Part shown: positions 24,373-35,923 of the stretch, one piece after another
Layout of the letters: the number at the start of each line of letters is the position of its first letter
Numbering within the stretch: the stretch's first letter is position 1
NCBI GenBank assembly: GCA_021521415.1
Contig: JAIQDT010000108.1
Coordinates: 137,501-201,500, forward strand
Direction: 5' to 3'
Length of the DNA: 64,000 nucleotides
Source of the DNA: Bidens hawaiensis
Taxonomy: Eukaryota > Streptophyta > Magnoliopsida > Asterales > Asteraceae
Notes under the pieces: model-generated
What the model was told of the DNA's origin: nothing
What the model saw: the letters and a program-made list of their open reading frames with translations, nothing else
Databases searched by the model: none
Program-made: the position numbers and the translations under genes

Positions 24373-25834
24373 TTACGCCACGAGGTGTGCGAGCGTCCCA
24401 TCTCTGACAAATGCTTCGACGATGTCTTTTACATCTGTGCATTCTTCAGTGTTGTGGCCTTTTGTCCTGTGAAAGTCACAGTATTTGCTCCGATCAGCAT
24501 TGTGACGATGTCGGATTATTGGAGCCTTTGGCCATGGGAGCTCCTCAGTGGCGAATATCTCGGTGACGCTTTTGGTGAGTGGCGTCCATCTGGAGTTCTG
24601 GTTCGACTGTACGTTATCCCTTCCGCCTAACCAATGTTGCAAGCCGGATGAGGTGTTAAAGTTTACCCTTGACTGCCAAATGCCTAGCTTCCGCTTTTTG
24701 TTTAGTCGGGCGGTAAGGACGTTGTCTTCTCTTGTTTTCTGGGTAGAGGTTTGTGCTCTGGGGGAGATCTCTACCCAGTTGCTTCTCCGTTTCCGCAAAG
24801 CGTTTAGCTGCTGTCATGATGGCATCCCATGTGGATGGCATGCCATCTTTACCCGTTAAGGTGCGGATGAGCTCTGGGTCGTTTGCGCCCTGGATGAAAG
24901 CAGCGCGAACAAGATCTTCGCTAATATTACCCAGACTTAGCTTCTTTGAGTTGAAGCGAGTGATGAAGTCTGGCAAAGATTCATCTTCCTCTCGAATGCA
25001 TTTGAGGATTGTCCATTGCTCTTCGGTATACTTTCTTTGTTGGCTGAAGTGTTGGCTAAATTTTTGCTGGAAGTCTTCCCAATCGTAGATGTGGTGGACC
25101 GGTAGACGATCGAACCACGCTCTAGCTGCCCCAACAAGCGTCATTTGGAACATGTAACACCACGTAGGTTCCGTCCAACTACTGACGGTTGCCCCCGCTA
25201 TGAACCTGTTCAAATGATCGTCTGGATCAGATATACCATCGTAAGTGCCGATGTTGGACATCTGTTTGGCACTTTTCGGGACGATTGCTTCCGCAATGTC
25301 CCTTGCAAATTTGGACGTTCCCGCCTTTGCAGCAGTTGGTGTAAATGTTTTGGAGAAGTCACGTGGGTTTCCACCTGCGTTTTTTGGTTTGAAGGTTTCT
25401 CCAAAACGCCTTCTCGGTTGGGAGTCCGTTTCCTTACGCTTCCCTTTCGCCCTATGACGAGGGTTTGCGTCACTATCGGATTCCTCCGAATCATTGTCCC
25501 AGTACTCTCCGAATTCCTCAGGCTGTTGGAGTGAACGTAAGCGTTCATCCAACTCGGCTTGGAATTCTTTTTGACGTGCTTCCGCCCACGCTTTAACTTC
25601 ATCGAGTGTTTGGCGGGGGAGCCTCGTTCGTTGTCTCTCTAACTGAGTATCGGTGAATCCCAGTGAGCGATTATTTAATACACTTGCCCCAGCTTGGGTA
25701 ACTGGGGTAGTGTTCGTAAAATTTACTGCACTTGCCCCGGCTTGGGTAACCGGGGTAGTGTTCGTAAAAACTGTGTAGTCGCCGGTATCCCCCTGAGTAG
25801 CTGAGGTTGTGGTTACCGGAGTTTCTTTAACCAT
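24373..25834 (-). pseudogene. gag of the Tat-like element, frameshifted
   Basis: Structural (capsid/nucleocapsid) protein of a Ty3-type retroelement. The ATG at 25834 opens MVKETPVTT, then a short repeat (TNTTPVTQAGAS, twice). The capsid-type domain is around residues ~190-340 (IGTYDGISDPDDHLNRFI, WFDRLPVHHIYDWEDF, QFL-like core). This frame stops at 24656. The overlapping frame (24373-24798) continues the protein to a C-X2-H-X4-H-X4-C knuckle (CDFHRTKGHNTEEC), the variant usual in Tat-type gag. One indel near 24660-24700 therefore breaks the gene. No pol domain follows. Confidence 0.8.
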
Positions 25835-25886
25835 CTTTCCAGAAGTTTGAAAAAACTGAAAAGAAATGAAGTTCTAGCTTTTATGC

Positions 25887-25900
25887 ACGGATGGCGCCAA
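25887..25900 (-). promoter_or_regulatory. Internal primer binding site
   Basis: TTGGCGCCATCCGT on the minus strand directly follows the truncated internal LTR. It is identical to the outer PBS at 26799-26812. Confidence 0.75.
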
Positions 25901-26572
25901 TGAAGAAACACTAATCGAACCCGGGCAGATTACGGATAATCTGGGGGTTAAATAGATGTTTCCCACGAGGGGTTAGATCCGGCAAAGATGGTTCTTCTGA
26001 TAACCTGCAAAACAGACACCGTAAGCTCGTCACTGAGAATGGGGGGGTTCCTCCTTGTGACCACCCTCCGGCGTGAGAATCAGACTAGATTGCTCTTGAA
26101 TATAAATGTATATTAAGAGATTGCTAGAGCAGATATCAGGTATAAGATGTAAGATACAAGATAAGATGAGATGATCATACCATTTGGGGTATTTATAGCC
26201 GAAGGTAGGTTTCCAAGAGGGTATAGCCGGCTGAATAGTATTCCTGTTCTACCAACTGTGGCCTACGCACGTGCCATGCTGGCAGTTGGTGGGTAGGCAG
26301 CGGCTGACAATGACCAGGCCTGCTGTGTACTATTCCTTTTCCACCAACTACAGGCTATGCACGAGGTATGACAGGAGTTGGTGAGTAGGTAGCGGCTAAT
26401 AGTGATACAGTACAAGAGCATGCTGCTCGCCATACTGTTGTCAATGGGCTGTTGTATCTCTGGTCAGATCTTGTGCCCATACCTCGTCAGGTACAGTACA
26501 AAAGATCTTCCAGTATCGTACGGACTGGCTCATTTGGGCGGGAGTATTCCCCCTCCCGCCTTTGTGCGGGAT
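25901..26572 (-). repeat. Truncated internal LTR copy
   Basis: This matches the first ~672 bp (plus-strand left side) of the outer LTRs and then breaks off after GTGCGGGAT, where 26573 continues as gag sequence. About 308 bp of LTR is missing. Confidence 0.85.
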
Positions 26573-26812
26573 AGTGTTCGTAAAATTTACTACACTTGCC
26601 CCAGCTTGGGTAACTGGGGTAGTGTTCGTAAAATTTACTGCACTTGCCCCGGCTTGGGTAACCGGGGTAGTGTTCGTAAAAACTGTGTAGTCGCCGGTAT
26701 CCCCCTGAGTAGCTGGGGTTGTGGTTACCGGAGTTTCTTTAACCATCTTTCCAGAAGTTTGAAAAAACTGAAAAGAAATGAAGTTCTAGCTTTTATGCAC
26801 GGATGGCGCCAA
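26573..26812 (-). repeat. Duplicated PBS and gag head
   Basis: About 240 bp repeats 25660-25900 almost exactly: the gag start MVKETPVTTT, the TNTTPVTQAGAS repeats (three here, two in the main copy) and the PBS. The gag reading then runs straight into LTR sequence, so it encodes no usable protein. Confidence 0.85.
26799..26812 (-). promoter_or_regulatory. Outer primer binding site of the Tat-like element
   Basis: TTGGCGCCATCCGT directly follows the 5' LTR on the minus strand. Confidence 0.78.
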
Positions 26813-27792
26813 TGAAGAAACACTAATCGACCCCGGGCAGATTACGGATAATCTGGGGGTTAAATAGATGTTTCCCACGAGGGGTTAGATCCGGCAAAGA
26901 TGGTTCTTCTGATAACCTGCAAAACAGACACCGTAAGCTCGTCACTGAGAAGGGGGGGGGGGGGTTCCTCCTTGTGACCACCCTCCGGCGTGAGAATCAG
27001 ACTAGATTGCTCTTGAATATAAATGTATATTAAGAGATTGCTAGAGCAGATATCAGGTATAAGATGTAAGATACAAGATAAGATGAGATGATCATACCAT
27101 TTGGGGTATTTATTGCCGAAGGTAGGTTTCCAAGAGGGTATAGCCGGCTGAATAGTATTCCTGTTCTACCAACTGTGGCCTACGCACGTGCCATGCTGGC
27201 AGTTGGTGGGTAGGCAGCGGCTGACAATGACCAGGCCTGCTGTGTACTATTCCTTTTCCACCAACTGCAGGCTATGCACGAGGTATGACAGGAGTTGGTG
27301 AGTAGGTAGCGGCTAATAGTGATACAGTACAAGAGCATGCTGCTCGCCATACTGTTGTCAATGGGCTGTCGTATCTCTGGTCAGATCTTTTGCCCATACC
27401 TCGTAAGGTACAGTACAAAAGATCTTCCAGTATCGTACGGACTGGCTCATTTGGGCGGGAGTATTCCCCCTCCCGCCTTTGTGCGGGATTGTTCCCGGCT
27501 TTGCTCATTCCTTCAGGTGACTACTGAATTATTGAGAGCTAAATGCCTTGTGCGTGTAGCCTTGCTGCGCGGGTGGCCTTCCCTGATGGCTTGTATCCGC
27601 AGCTGCGGGAACAGGCGGAGTACTTCACCATTGGGAGGCATTTCCTGCAGGAACAGCTTGCGTACTGCGCGTAAGGACGTCACGTCTCTGAGCATGGTGG
27701 CTCCTGCGGATCCAGTTGGTTTCTGCGCAGACGTCTCTCTTCAAGGTGAGTCCTGCGGGTCCAACTGGGCTCTGCTGGGACCTACCTCTTCA
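26813..27792 (-). repeat. 5' LTR of the Tat-like element
   Basis: A 980-bp LTR, followed on the plus strand by the CGTAC target duplication. Confidence 0.88.
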
Positions 27793-27797
27793 CGTAC

Positions 27798-28504
27798 TAT
27801 ATCTTTTGTATGTGTCTTATTCAAGTATTCAACGTTGGATGAGAGCAAAGCTCCTTGTTTTCATCCCCAAGTTCAACATGTTAAACTAAAAGAAGCACAT
27901 TCTGAGACCTATTCCCTTGATTCTTTTTATTCTAAACATGTATGTTTATTTGAGACGGCATGAAAAAAACATGATATAGAATGGGACATTTGATTTATAG
28001 AATTCAGTAGAATTAATTACAAGATATTTCCTTTTTTCTTGTGTTTATTAAACTATATTGTTCACCGTCAATGTTTCCTAGCCCAAGTGTTTGAGGTGAG
28101 ACATTCATAGACTTCGCTGTAAAAAGGGAGGTGGCTGGGTTTAAGGGTGGAATGAAAATGATCGGGTGAGTTAGTAGTCCATCATTGATCCAAATGTTCA
28201 TTAAAATAAAGTTAAATAAAATAAATAACTAATATATGTAGTTGAGGAAAATTTCCCACATAAGGAATTTAGATTTCCTTATCTAATCTAGAAAAATTTT
28301 CAGGTCACCAGAAACAACGCTCACTAACACCAAACCGTACTAGGAGATCTCTGTATAACGCTCAAAATCATTCTTTGTATAGCTCCTCTGTTAACCTAAA
28401 CTGAAGCTGGAGATCTTTGTCAAACTGCTTTATGTCGGAATCCTAGCCATGACTAGAAAATTTATTATTATAACCGACACTGAAAATCTGTTGATAATTA
28501 CTGA
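27798..28504. other. Intergenic DNA
   Basis: Unrecognised sequence between the Tat-like element and the dead hAT element. No domain-bearing ORF was seen. Confidence 0.45.
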
Positions 28505-28512
28505 CAAATTAA

Positions 28513-29470
28513 CAGGGGCGTAGTCACATGTAAGTGAGGGGTGTCCCCCGTCCCCTGTGAAATTTTTTTTTGTGTGTTAATATACCGGAAAATTCCCGAC
28601 CGACCCCTGTAAAATTTTGACCTCGACCCCTGTGAAATTTTGAAGCCGAACTCTCTATAATTTCAAGACGACCCCATGATATTTTACGACTAACCGTAAT
28701 AAAAAATACAATGAAAATTTTATAAATATAATTATATAAACGTTATATAAACAATTTTTCCTATTGAACTAGACTTTAATATCAATAAGTCCATTAGTCC
28801 AATATCCAATCCAATTTTTAAGCTCAAAACCCAACTCAAACCCAACTCAATTTTTAGTCCAACATCCGACTTGTTTCTTTGAGTTGTTTGACTCCTTGTG
28901 ATAATTTTCGGGCATTTTCTATTCCAAAAATATTACGATTAGTCGAGTTGTACCCATATGATTTTGATGAAAGTGATAAAAGAAGACTCCCAGTTGAACT
29001 TGCGACATACATCGATAATTTGAAAGGAGATAAACGATTTAAAAACTTGAATGCTTTAGCAAGTCTTGTTCAATTGATGGTTCAAACAAAGAAACATCAT
29101 TCCTTTGCATTGGTGTATCGTTTATTAAAGTTAGCTCTCATATTACCCGTCGCAACTGCAACCGTTGAAAGATCCTTTTCGGCGGCGAAGTATGTTAAGT
29201 CCGATTTGCGTAATTGAATGAGTGATGAAAATTTAAGCGATAGTTGTATTTGTTACATTGAGAAAGACTTGCTTATCAATGCTAAAGTAGATGATGTAAT
29301 GGTTAGATTTCAAAAAATGAAACACGTAGAGAATAACTTTAATATATTGGTTATCTAATATTTTGTTTGGTAGTCTTTTTTTTATATATGACCCGACCCG
29401 ATTCGATTCGACCCGACAATTGTATCAATACCGACCATAAAAATTCCCGAATTTCCTGGATCCGCAACTG
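28513..29470 (+). mobile_element. Degenerate hAT transposon
   Basis: Ends CAGGGGCGTAGTC and, inverted, CAGTTGCGGATCC are flanked by imperfect 8-bp duplications (CAAATTAA at 28505-28512, CAAACCAA at 29471-29478; 6 of 8 match). It holds the C-terminal part of a hAT transposase. The 958-bp length is too short for a complete element, so it is an internally deleted, inactive copy. Confidence 0.65.
28879..29358 (+). pseudogene. hAT transposase C-terminal fragment
   Basis: It reads LPVELATYIDNLKGDKRF, LASLVQLMVQTKKH and then the hAT dimerisation signature (LPVATATVERSFSAAKYVKS). A TGA at 29215-29217 follows LRN, but the same frame goes on MSDENLSDSCICYIEKDLL to a TAA at 29356-29358, so TGA replaced a sense codon. 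This is 160 codons of what would be a ~600-800 residue protein. It resembles the MYM/TTF-type zinc-finger hAT proteins. Confidence 0.75.
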
Positions 29471-29478
29471 CAAACCAA

Positions 29479-30347
29479 CAATGTATGCCAAGAAAAACTC
29501 TATCAGTAATTATAGGCAGGTTATCGACAAACAACATAAACCATAGAAAAGATAAAGGCGAGTATTCTACCAATAAATTTGACTATATATATTATTTCGA
29601 ATATAATCTTGTTCCAAGCTTTTTATGTTTTGTTGGTGGGAAGCCATGTCTGATAGACTGTCCTTTTGTAATCCATTACTAAAAGCATCACTTCAAAAAT
29701 ATATATATATATATATATTCCATCTATGATCTGTCGGCAATATATATATTGTAAAGATGGTCTAAACCTTGTCTTATTCAAACACAATCCAACAAGTTTT
29801 AAAATGTATTGAATATGTATCTGTTCTTTGTTGAATATCAATACATAGAACATACTTTGTAATACAATAAGGTTTAGAAATATATGCTCAAAAATTTTCA
29901 TAACAAAATTATTTTTATTTCTAATAGTTAAATTATGTAGGTCTTCTTGAGTAGAAACTTGTGAAATGCTTGTGTGGAAACATGTGTAGAAACTATATAT
30001 GAGAATTATAGAAATCATATACACTATTTTTCGACAAAGTATCAATGGCGGGTTGCCAATGACCCTCACTTTCACTGAAGGACTTCTGACATAAAACTAT
30101 AAAGGGCTATCTATTTTGTAGTGAGCGAAGTTGAATTAAAATGGCACAAATTAAGAAAAGGTTTTGTTTGAATGATCTTAATTGGTTATGTAAATTGTTA
30201 TCAAGTCACTACGTATATTCTTATTCACAAATCTACATGAGTTGACTTAAAACACGTCGTGACTTAAAGTATGTTTGATACAAAAATTATAAACAAATAT
30301 ATGTAACATTAACATGTTCGAGTTAAACAATTGAACTCGTTAATAGT
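29479..30347. other. AT-rich intergenic DNA
   Basis: It contains an (AT)n run near 29699-29717. The 150-residue minus-strand ORF (29623-30075) is Ile/Phe/Tyr-rich translation of AT-rich DNA with no recognisable domain. Confidence 0.45.
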
Positions 30348-30352
30348 ATACC

Positions 30353-30453
30353 TGATACGGGACGATAATAGGATCCGGCCCAAGAAGGCGTTCCGAATGA
30401 AGACGTTGGAGTATGGAACAAGTTAAAAGATGATCTTTTAGTTATTTAAATTA
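30353..30453 (+). repeat. Left terminal inverted repeat
   Basis: About 100 bp, inverted match to 37462-37562 with around six mismatches. Confidence 0.8.
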
Positions 30454-31847
30454 CTGTTTCCTTTCATTTAGTATTTCGTTGCTTATTTTAATATTCAAAT
30501 ACTAGCTTTAGAGCCCGTGTAACACACGGGATGATCTAAATAGTTAAGTTACAGATAAAGCTATAAATAATGTATCATTATAAATAAATTTATTTTATTT
30601 ATATCATAAAATGATTTTTTTCGAAAAAAATGAACTTAATAAAAAATAATGTATGTGCAAACACAACCCAAGAGCACTCAATCTATTGAATATATATTTT
30701 GTATAACTAGGGTATAGCTCGTGTTACACAAAGATGGAAAAACATGTCAACAAATATAATAAATTTAAACAAAAAATTCAAGCAACACAAAACTTCTTCA
30801 AACTTTCAGACTAAAACGTTAACCATTTACATTGTCTAGATATTAAAAGTTAAAAGTTACAATAAGTTAATGTACACCGAACAACCAAAAAACATCAACA
30901 AAAGACATAAACATGTTCTTTCATATTAAACCACCATCAACTTCTTCAAACATTCTATCAAAATAAACTCATTTTGCTTCACCATCTGAAAATATAATAA
31001 AACAATAGCATTCAAATTAAATATACCATAATAACATATTTAATAATAAGTAACATTTGAACATTAAAAAAGTTGTTTTTATTAAATTGTTGTTTTTATT
31101 AAAACAAAATAACATATAACAACAAACAAAGTAAAATGACAGCATAAAAATCTTTCGAACTTAAACCATTAAACCAAAAAGATATATCAATAAAAACATT
31201 TTTTGGCCGTCATTTTATAACTAACAAATTTGATACTATTTCAAAACAATCCGTTTTGAAATATTTTCAAAATAGTTACAAAAATATAAAAGAATTGGAA
31301 TTAGTCAACTTTAACAAATTATAATTTTTTTTTATTTTTAATCAATCTTGCAGCAAACTTTTAAATCACTGACATTAATATTTTGTTAAATTTGTAAAAC
31401 TTAAAAACGTTTTACAATAAATGAATTCTCAAATAACTTTGAAAAGATTAAAAAATTTTATGTTGACTTTGAAAATAATTACAGATGAAAAAATATGATA
31501 CAAATCAATGAAAACAAAAATATAAACGTATAAGAAATAAATTATCAAATATTTTTAATATTCTTTAAAAACATTATGAAGACTTACACTATCAAATTGC
31601 TTGGATGTTATAATTAGAAGATTTATATTATGTTTAAAAAACTTATTAGTTAAAACGGGTAAAAATATAACACGTGTTTATTATACATTATTGAGAAATT
31701 TAGTGACATTAACCTTTGTGAAATATATATTAATAATTTGTTGAAGAAATTACATGGTTGCAGCGAAAATATTGAAATTTGGATGTAGTTATGATGGAAT
31801 ATCTATGAAGAATACGATATCCAATGGTAAACTTATAAGTGACCTAA

Positions 31848-32907
31848 GTTTAAGTTTAAATTTGGTCTTCCATGTAAAGATAGAAATAATTTAAAATATC
31901 TTGATTCATGGAAATAATAATATTAAAAACGACGATGAAAAGTTATCATGTTTGATAATATTTACTAAATCATATGTGCCGAATAATAATAATAAATGAT
32001 GATAAAACGATTATTTAATTTATGATATATTAAGTACTGATTATTATAAATTACGTCAATTTGAATATTGTGTTCTAAAATAACGCGGTTATTATTTTAG
32101 TATTAATTAATAATTAATATTCACGTAAATTAAAGTAAGATTACATTACAATTATGGCAAGTATTTTTAGTTTGACAATCAGTTTTATGAATATTAAAAT
32201 GATAACTTATTCTAATTAATGTCAAATCATAAAAATTAAAATCAAATCGGTTCTAGTTTTACTAATATGACTAATTAATTTAGAATAATTACAAAAATGA
32301 AAATCAAATCGGTTAATTTGAAAACTTCAAAAAATTATGGAAATATTTTGAAATGAGTTTAAAATTATGGAGAGTATTAAAACCTTTATAACTTTGTTGA
32401 AAGATTTGTCAATTTCCGAATTTAAAAGGAGTTTAAATATGTTAATTAAATTTTGTAGTTTTAAGTTTAAATTTGGTATTCAATATAAAGATAGAAATAA
32501 TTAGGAATATCTTGATTCATAGGAATAATAATATTAATAAATTATGAAAAATTGTCATGTTTAATAATATTCACTAAATCATATGTGCCGAATAATATTT
32601 ATAAATGATGATAAAACGGTTATTTAATTTATGATATATTAAGTATCGATTAATTAGAAATTATGTCAATTTGAATATTGTGTTCTAAAATAACGCGATT
32701 ATTATTTTAGTATTAATTAATAATTAATATTCACGTAAATTAAAGTAAAATTACATTACAATTATGGAAACTATTTTTAGTTTGACTATCAGTTTTTTAA
32801 ATATTAAAATGATAACTTATTTTAGTTAATGCCAAATGATAAAAATTAAATTCAAATCTGTTCTAATTTTACTAATAACTAATTAATTTAGAAATAATTA
32901 CAAAAAT
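31848..32907. repeat. Diverged ~450-bp direct duplication in AT-rich DNA
   Basis: 31848-32299 and ~32460-32907 align along their length. Shared words include CATATGTGCCGAATAAT, TTGTGTTCTAAAATAACGCG and AATATTCACGTAAATTAAAG. Copies start about 612 bp apart. Confidence 0.8.
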
Positions 32908-33984
32908 AATCAAATAAAGCACAAACGGCTGCTGAATTGAATTGACTACACCATAGGGAGGAAAAAGGTCATTAATGCACTCGTGGGGAAGTTTAATGCC
33001 ATCTAAATTCTTGGTTTTTTGATTTGTTTTTTACTATGGCATTAGATTACTAGCTTTAGAGCCCGTGTAATACGCGTGATGGTCTAAATAGTTAAGTTAT
33101 AAATAAAACAATACATAATATATATAGAAAAATTTATTATATTTATGTTTGTATCATTATACATAAATTGGTTTTATTCATATCACAAAATGATTATTTT
33201 TTTTAAAATGAATTTAATAAAAAAAATAATAAACGTGCAAAAACATACCAAAGAACACTCCATCTATTGATAACTTATTCTCAGTATCATATATGTATAA
33301 TTGAAAGAAATTTGGTTATCAATCAATTTCGGAGAATACTTCTTATATAATAATAGTTTTGAGTTACACCATGAAAAAGATTTTGATAATTTTGAGGTGT
33401 TTCTCGACTTTACCAATTGACAACAAAAACACCGGAAAACGATTAATCTCGATCTACATTACCGGAATATAAAAAATGGTGGATGGTGGAGTTAGTATGT
33501 CACACCCGGCCCTGAGCGGCGGAAACAGCCGGGCGCGCGCGAGTGGGGATTGATAATTAAGCACGGGCCATTGCAAACATTCAAAGATTTTCATTGCGCA
33601 TGAAAAGTTTAATACAAATACATTACATTGTTGAAAATTACATAAAAAAAACATCCAAGTATAAAACTGTTGAAGATTTCCACGCCATATCCCCTTTGCG
33701 CGGCGGGTACAACCACGCGCATCGATGGGATAGAACTAAAATCTTCCAAAAAGCTAGTTTTAGATGTTCAGCGTGAGGTGCTCTAAGTGTGACACCATGC
33801 GCTACCTAGTTATCTCCTGAAAGACACGTAAAAATATTTGAATCAGTATAAACTGAGTGAGTTCACAAGTTTTAGTAACTTGATAAATCGTATTGCATCA
33901 TAATCTTGATACGAATCATTCTGAAACATAGCATTATTAACACGTGCTTGGTAAAACATAGTTATATCAACATATTCTGATAAA

Positions 33985-34320
33985 ATCGTTCCGCGGGTTA
34001 CGCGCGAACATTTCTGGGAACTGTGCTCGTCCATGCAAAGTGGCGCTGCCACTACGAGCTAAAATAAGTAATATCGTCCCGCGGTTTACGCGTGGACATT
34101 TCTGAAAAACTGTGCTCGTCTGTGTAAGTGGCGCTGCCACTACGAGCGAATAATACTGTAATACCGTCCCGCGGGTTACGCGCAGACGTTGTGCCGGAAA
34201 ACAAGGCGCTCGTCCATGCAAAGAGGTGCGACCCCTACGAGCGGGCTCAAACCCATAGTACTGCCCCATGACCATACTAGGCACTCGTCCATGCAAAGAG
34301 GTGCGACCCCTACGAGTGGG
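33985..34320. repeat. ~90-bp tandem repeat within the solo LTR
   Basis: Three to four units share CGTCCCGCGGGTTACGCG, GCTCGTCCATGCAAAG and CCCCTACGAGC. The minus-strand ORFs here are translations of these units. Confidence 0.8.
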
Positions 34321-35495
34321 TGGATCAAACCAGCAGTCCCTACCCTTAGAGTTCCAATGGTAAAGTGATCACTTACTCGAATCTGGTGCACTATCATCGA
34401 AAAACCATAGATAACTGTTCGCATTGCTCATCATGAAACATAACTTAAACACGTAATCGTTTGCTTAGCTTGTAAGTATACCATGATAAAACATTATTTA
34501 AGTACGTGTCCCTCGCCCCGAAAACAGTTTAAAATAGTGAAAACAGTGAAAATGGGGCTGTGAGACTCACCTGAGGTTCTTGTTAAGGGTTTAATCGAGA
34601 TTCGGGTTTTCTTGGTGTTGGCCTCGGAATCGAAGGTCTAGAATACGATTAAATAACAAGAAATTAAGATCAAGATATAAGGGTTGGAAAGTAGATCTCA
34701 AGGTTATAATCTCGGCTTACCTAGTAACAGGAACGGAATTTGAAATCAAATAGATGCTTGGGAGATGATTCAGAGCAGATTTGCAGTTTTAAGAGAGAAG
34801 TTTGAAGTGTGTTGAGTAATAATTTTAGGTTACATATTTATAGGCAAACTCAATGGAACACAATCCCTTGATTTAGGGGATTGTAATCTTTTCATATCTA
34901 GGTGTGATGATGATAAAGTATGGAAAGTATTATTATTTATTCAAAAGTGGAGGAGTGGGTAAAAGATTCTGATTTTCGCAGGACATGCAGGTCTGTGGTT
35001 GGTGAAAGTAGGGTGGCTGATAGTTGACTGTTCATGCTACAGTGTGCTTTTGCCAGTGCACAGTAAAAAGTAGAAATTTTCTGAAACACGTTACTGTTTT
35101 CTTTTGGGCGGGAATAATCCCCTTTATTCTGAAGAATACTGTGTTTTGTGCGTGTATCCTTGCGCGTACAGCCTTATGCGTGTAGGATTCTGCGTGTAGA
35201 ATGTTTCTTTGCTACGGGTAGGTACGTAACCTTCTCGCAGTCAGGGACATTGAGTTTCATTTGTAGATTCTCCAAGTGGTCTTGGTATTTCAACATAGTG
35301 ATCAGTTATGTTGAAGTCAATTCCATCTTGGAGCTTCAAACTAGCTCTCAATGTTCCCGCCATGCGGGGAGGTTAGTTCCCTTCCGCACGCGCATAAACG
35401 ATTTAGGGTGCACCCGCCTTAGCATCATGCGTGACGGTCAACCCATTAGACATCATAACGTTAAGGTACATGAAAACATAAAGCCAAAACATTCA

Positions 35496-35745
35496 CGCAT
35501 GGCGCATATAACATATGCCCACGCTGGTTCTTAACATGGTGCGCTCGCGCATGGCGCATATAACATATGCACGCGCTGACTAACATGGCGCGCTCGCGCA
35601 GGGCGCACATAACAAATGCACGCGCTGACTAACATGGCGCGCTCGCGCAGGGCGCACATAACAAATGCACGCGCTGACTAACATGGCGCGCTCGCGCAGG
35701 GCGCACATAACAAATGCACGCGCCGACTAACATGGCGCGCTTAAT
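35496..35745. repeat. 49-bp tandem repeat within the solo LTR
   Basis: About five units of AACATGGCGCGCTCGCGCAG-type sequence followed by GGCGCACATAACAAATGCAC; the central units are almost identical. Confidence 0.9.
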
Positions 35746-35821
35746 ATTCACAATCACCTAATTATTAGGTTGATTACTTAGTTTAAGGGATTGGGAATTT
35801 ACCGGGTGTCACATAGTAGGC

Positions 35822-35923
<102 letters not shown>

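Larger units (their letters stand above)
18250..27792 (-). mobile_element. Non-autonomous Tat-like Ty3/gypsy retrotransposon with antisense ORF
   Basis: Outer LTRs of 980 bp (18250-19229 and 26813-27792) are flanked by the 5-bp duplication CGTAC (18245-18249, 27793-27797). About 11 differences are seen between them (~99% identity), so insertion is recent. The orientation is minus: the PBS follows the right LTR and a G-rich tract (ACTGGGGGGACT) precedes the left. In element order: LTR, PBS, gag head, truncated second LTR, second PBS, gag with a frameshift, tandem repeats, an antisense ORF with its own promoter, tandem repeats, polypurine tract, LTR. There is no protease, reverse transcriptase, RNase H or integrase. 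An antisense ORF between pol and the 3' LTR is a known trait of the plant Tat lineage (Ogre, Retand). Confidence 0.88.
33498..35813 (-). mobile_element. Solo LTR, 2.3 kb
   Basis: It starts TGTCACACCC and ends GGGTGTCACA, flanked by TAGTA on both sides (33493-33497, 35814-35818). No internal retroelement region or partner LTR is present, so it is the product of LTR-LTR recombination. A minus-strand TATA box (CCTATAAATATG, near 34843-34832) suggests minus orientation. It contains two tandem repeat blocks. Confidence 0.85.

Noticed and set aside
29623..30075. 150-residue minus-strand ORF
   Set aside because: Composition is that of translated AT-rich DNA; no domain or codon signal.
33967..34424. 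Minus-strand ORFs with repeated CMDE/HGRAP segments
   Set aside because: Translation of the ~90-bp tandem repeat in the solo LTR; no domain.
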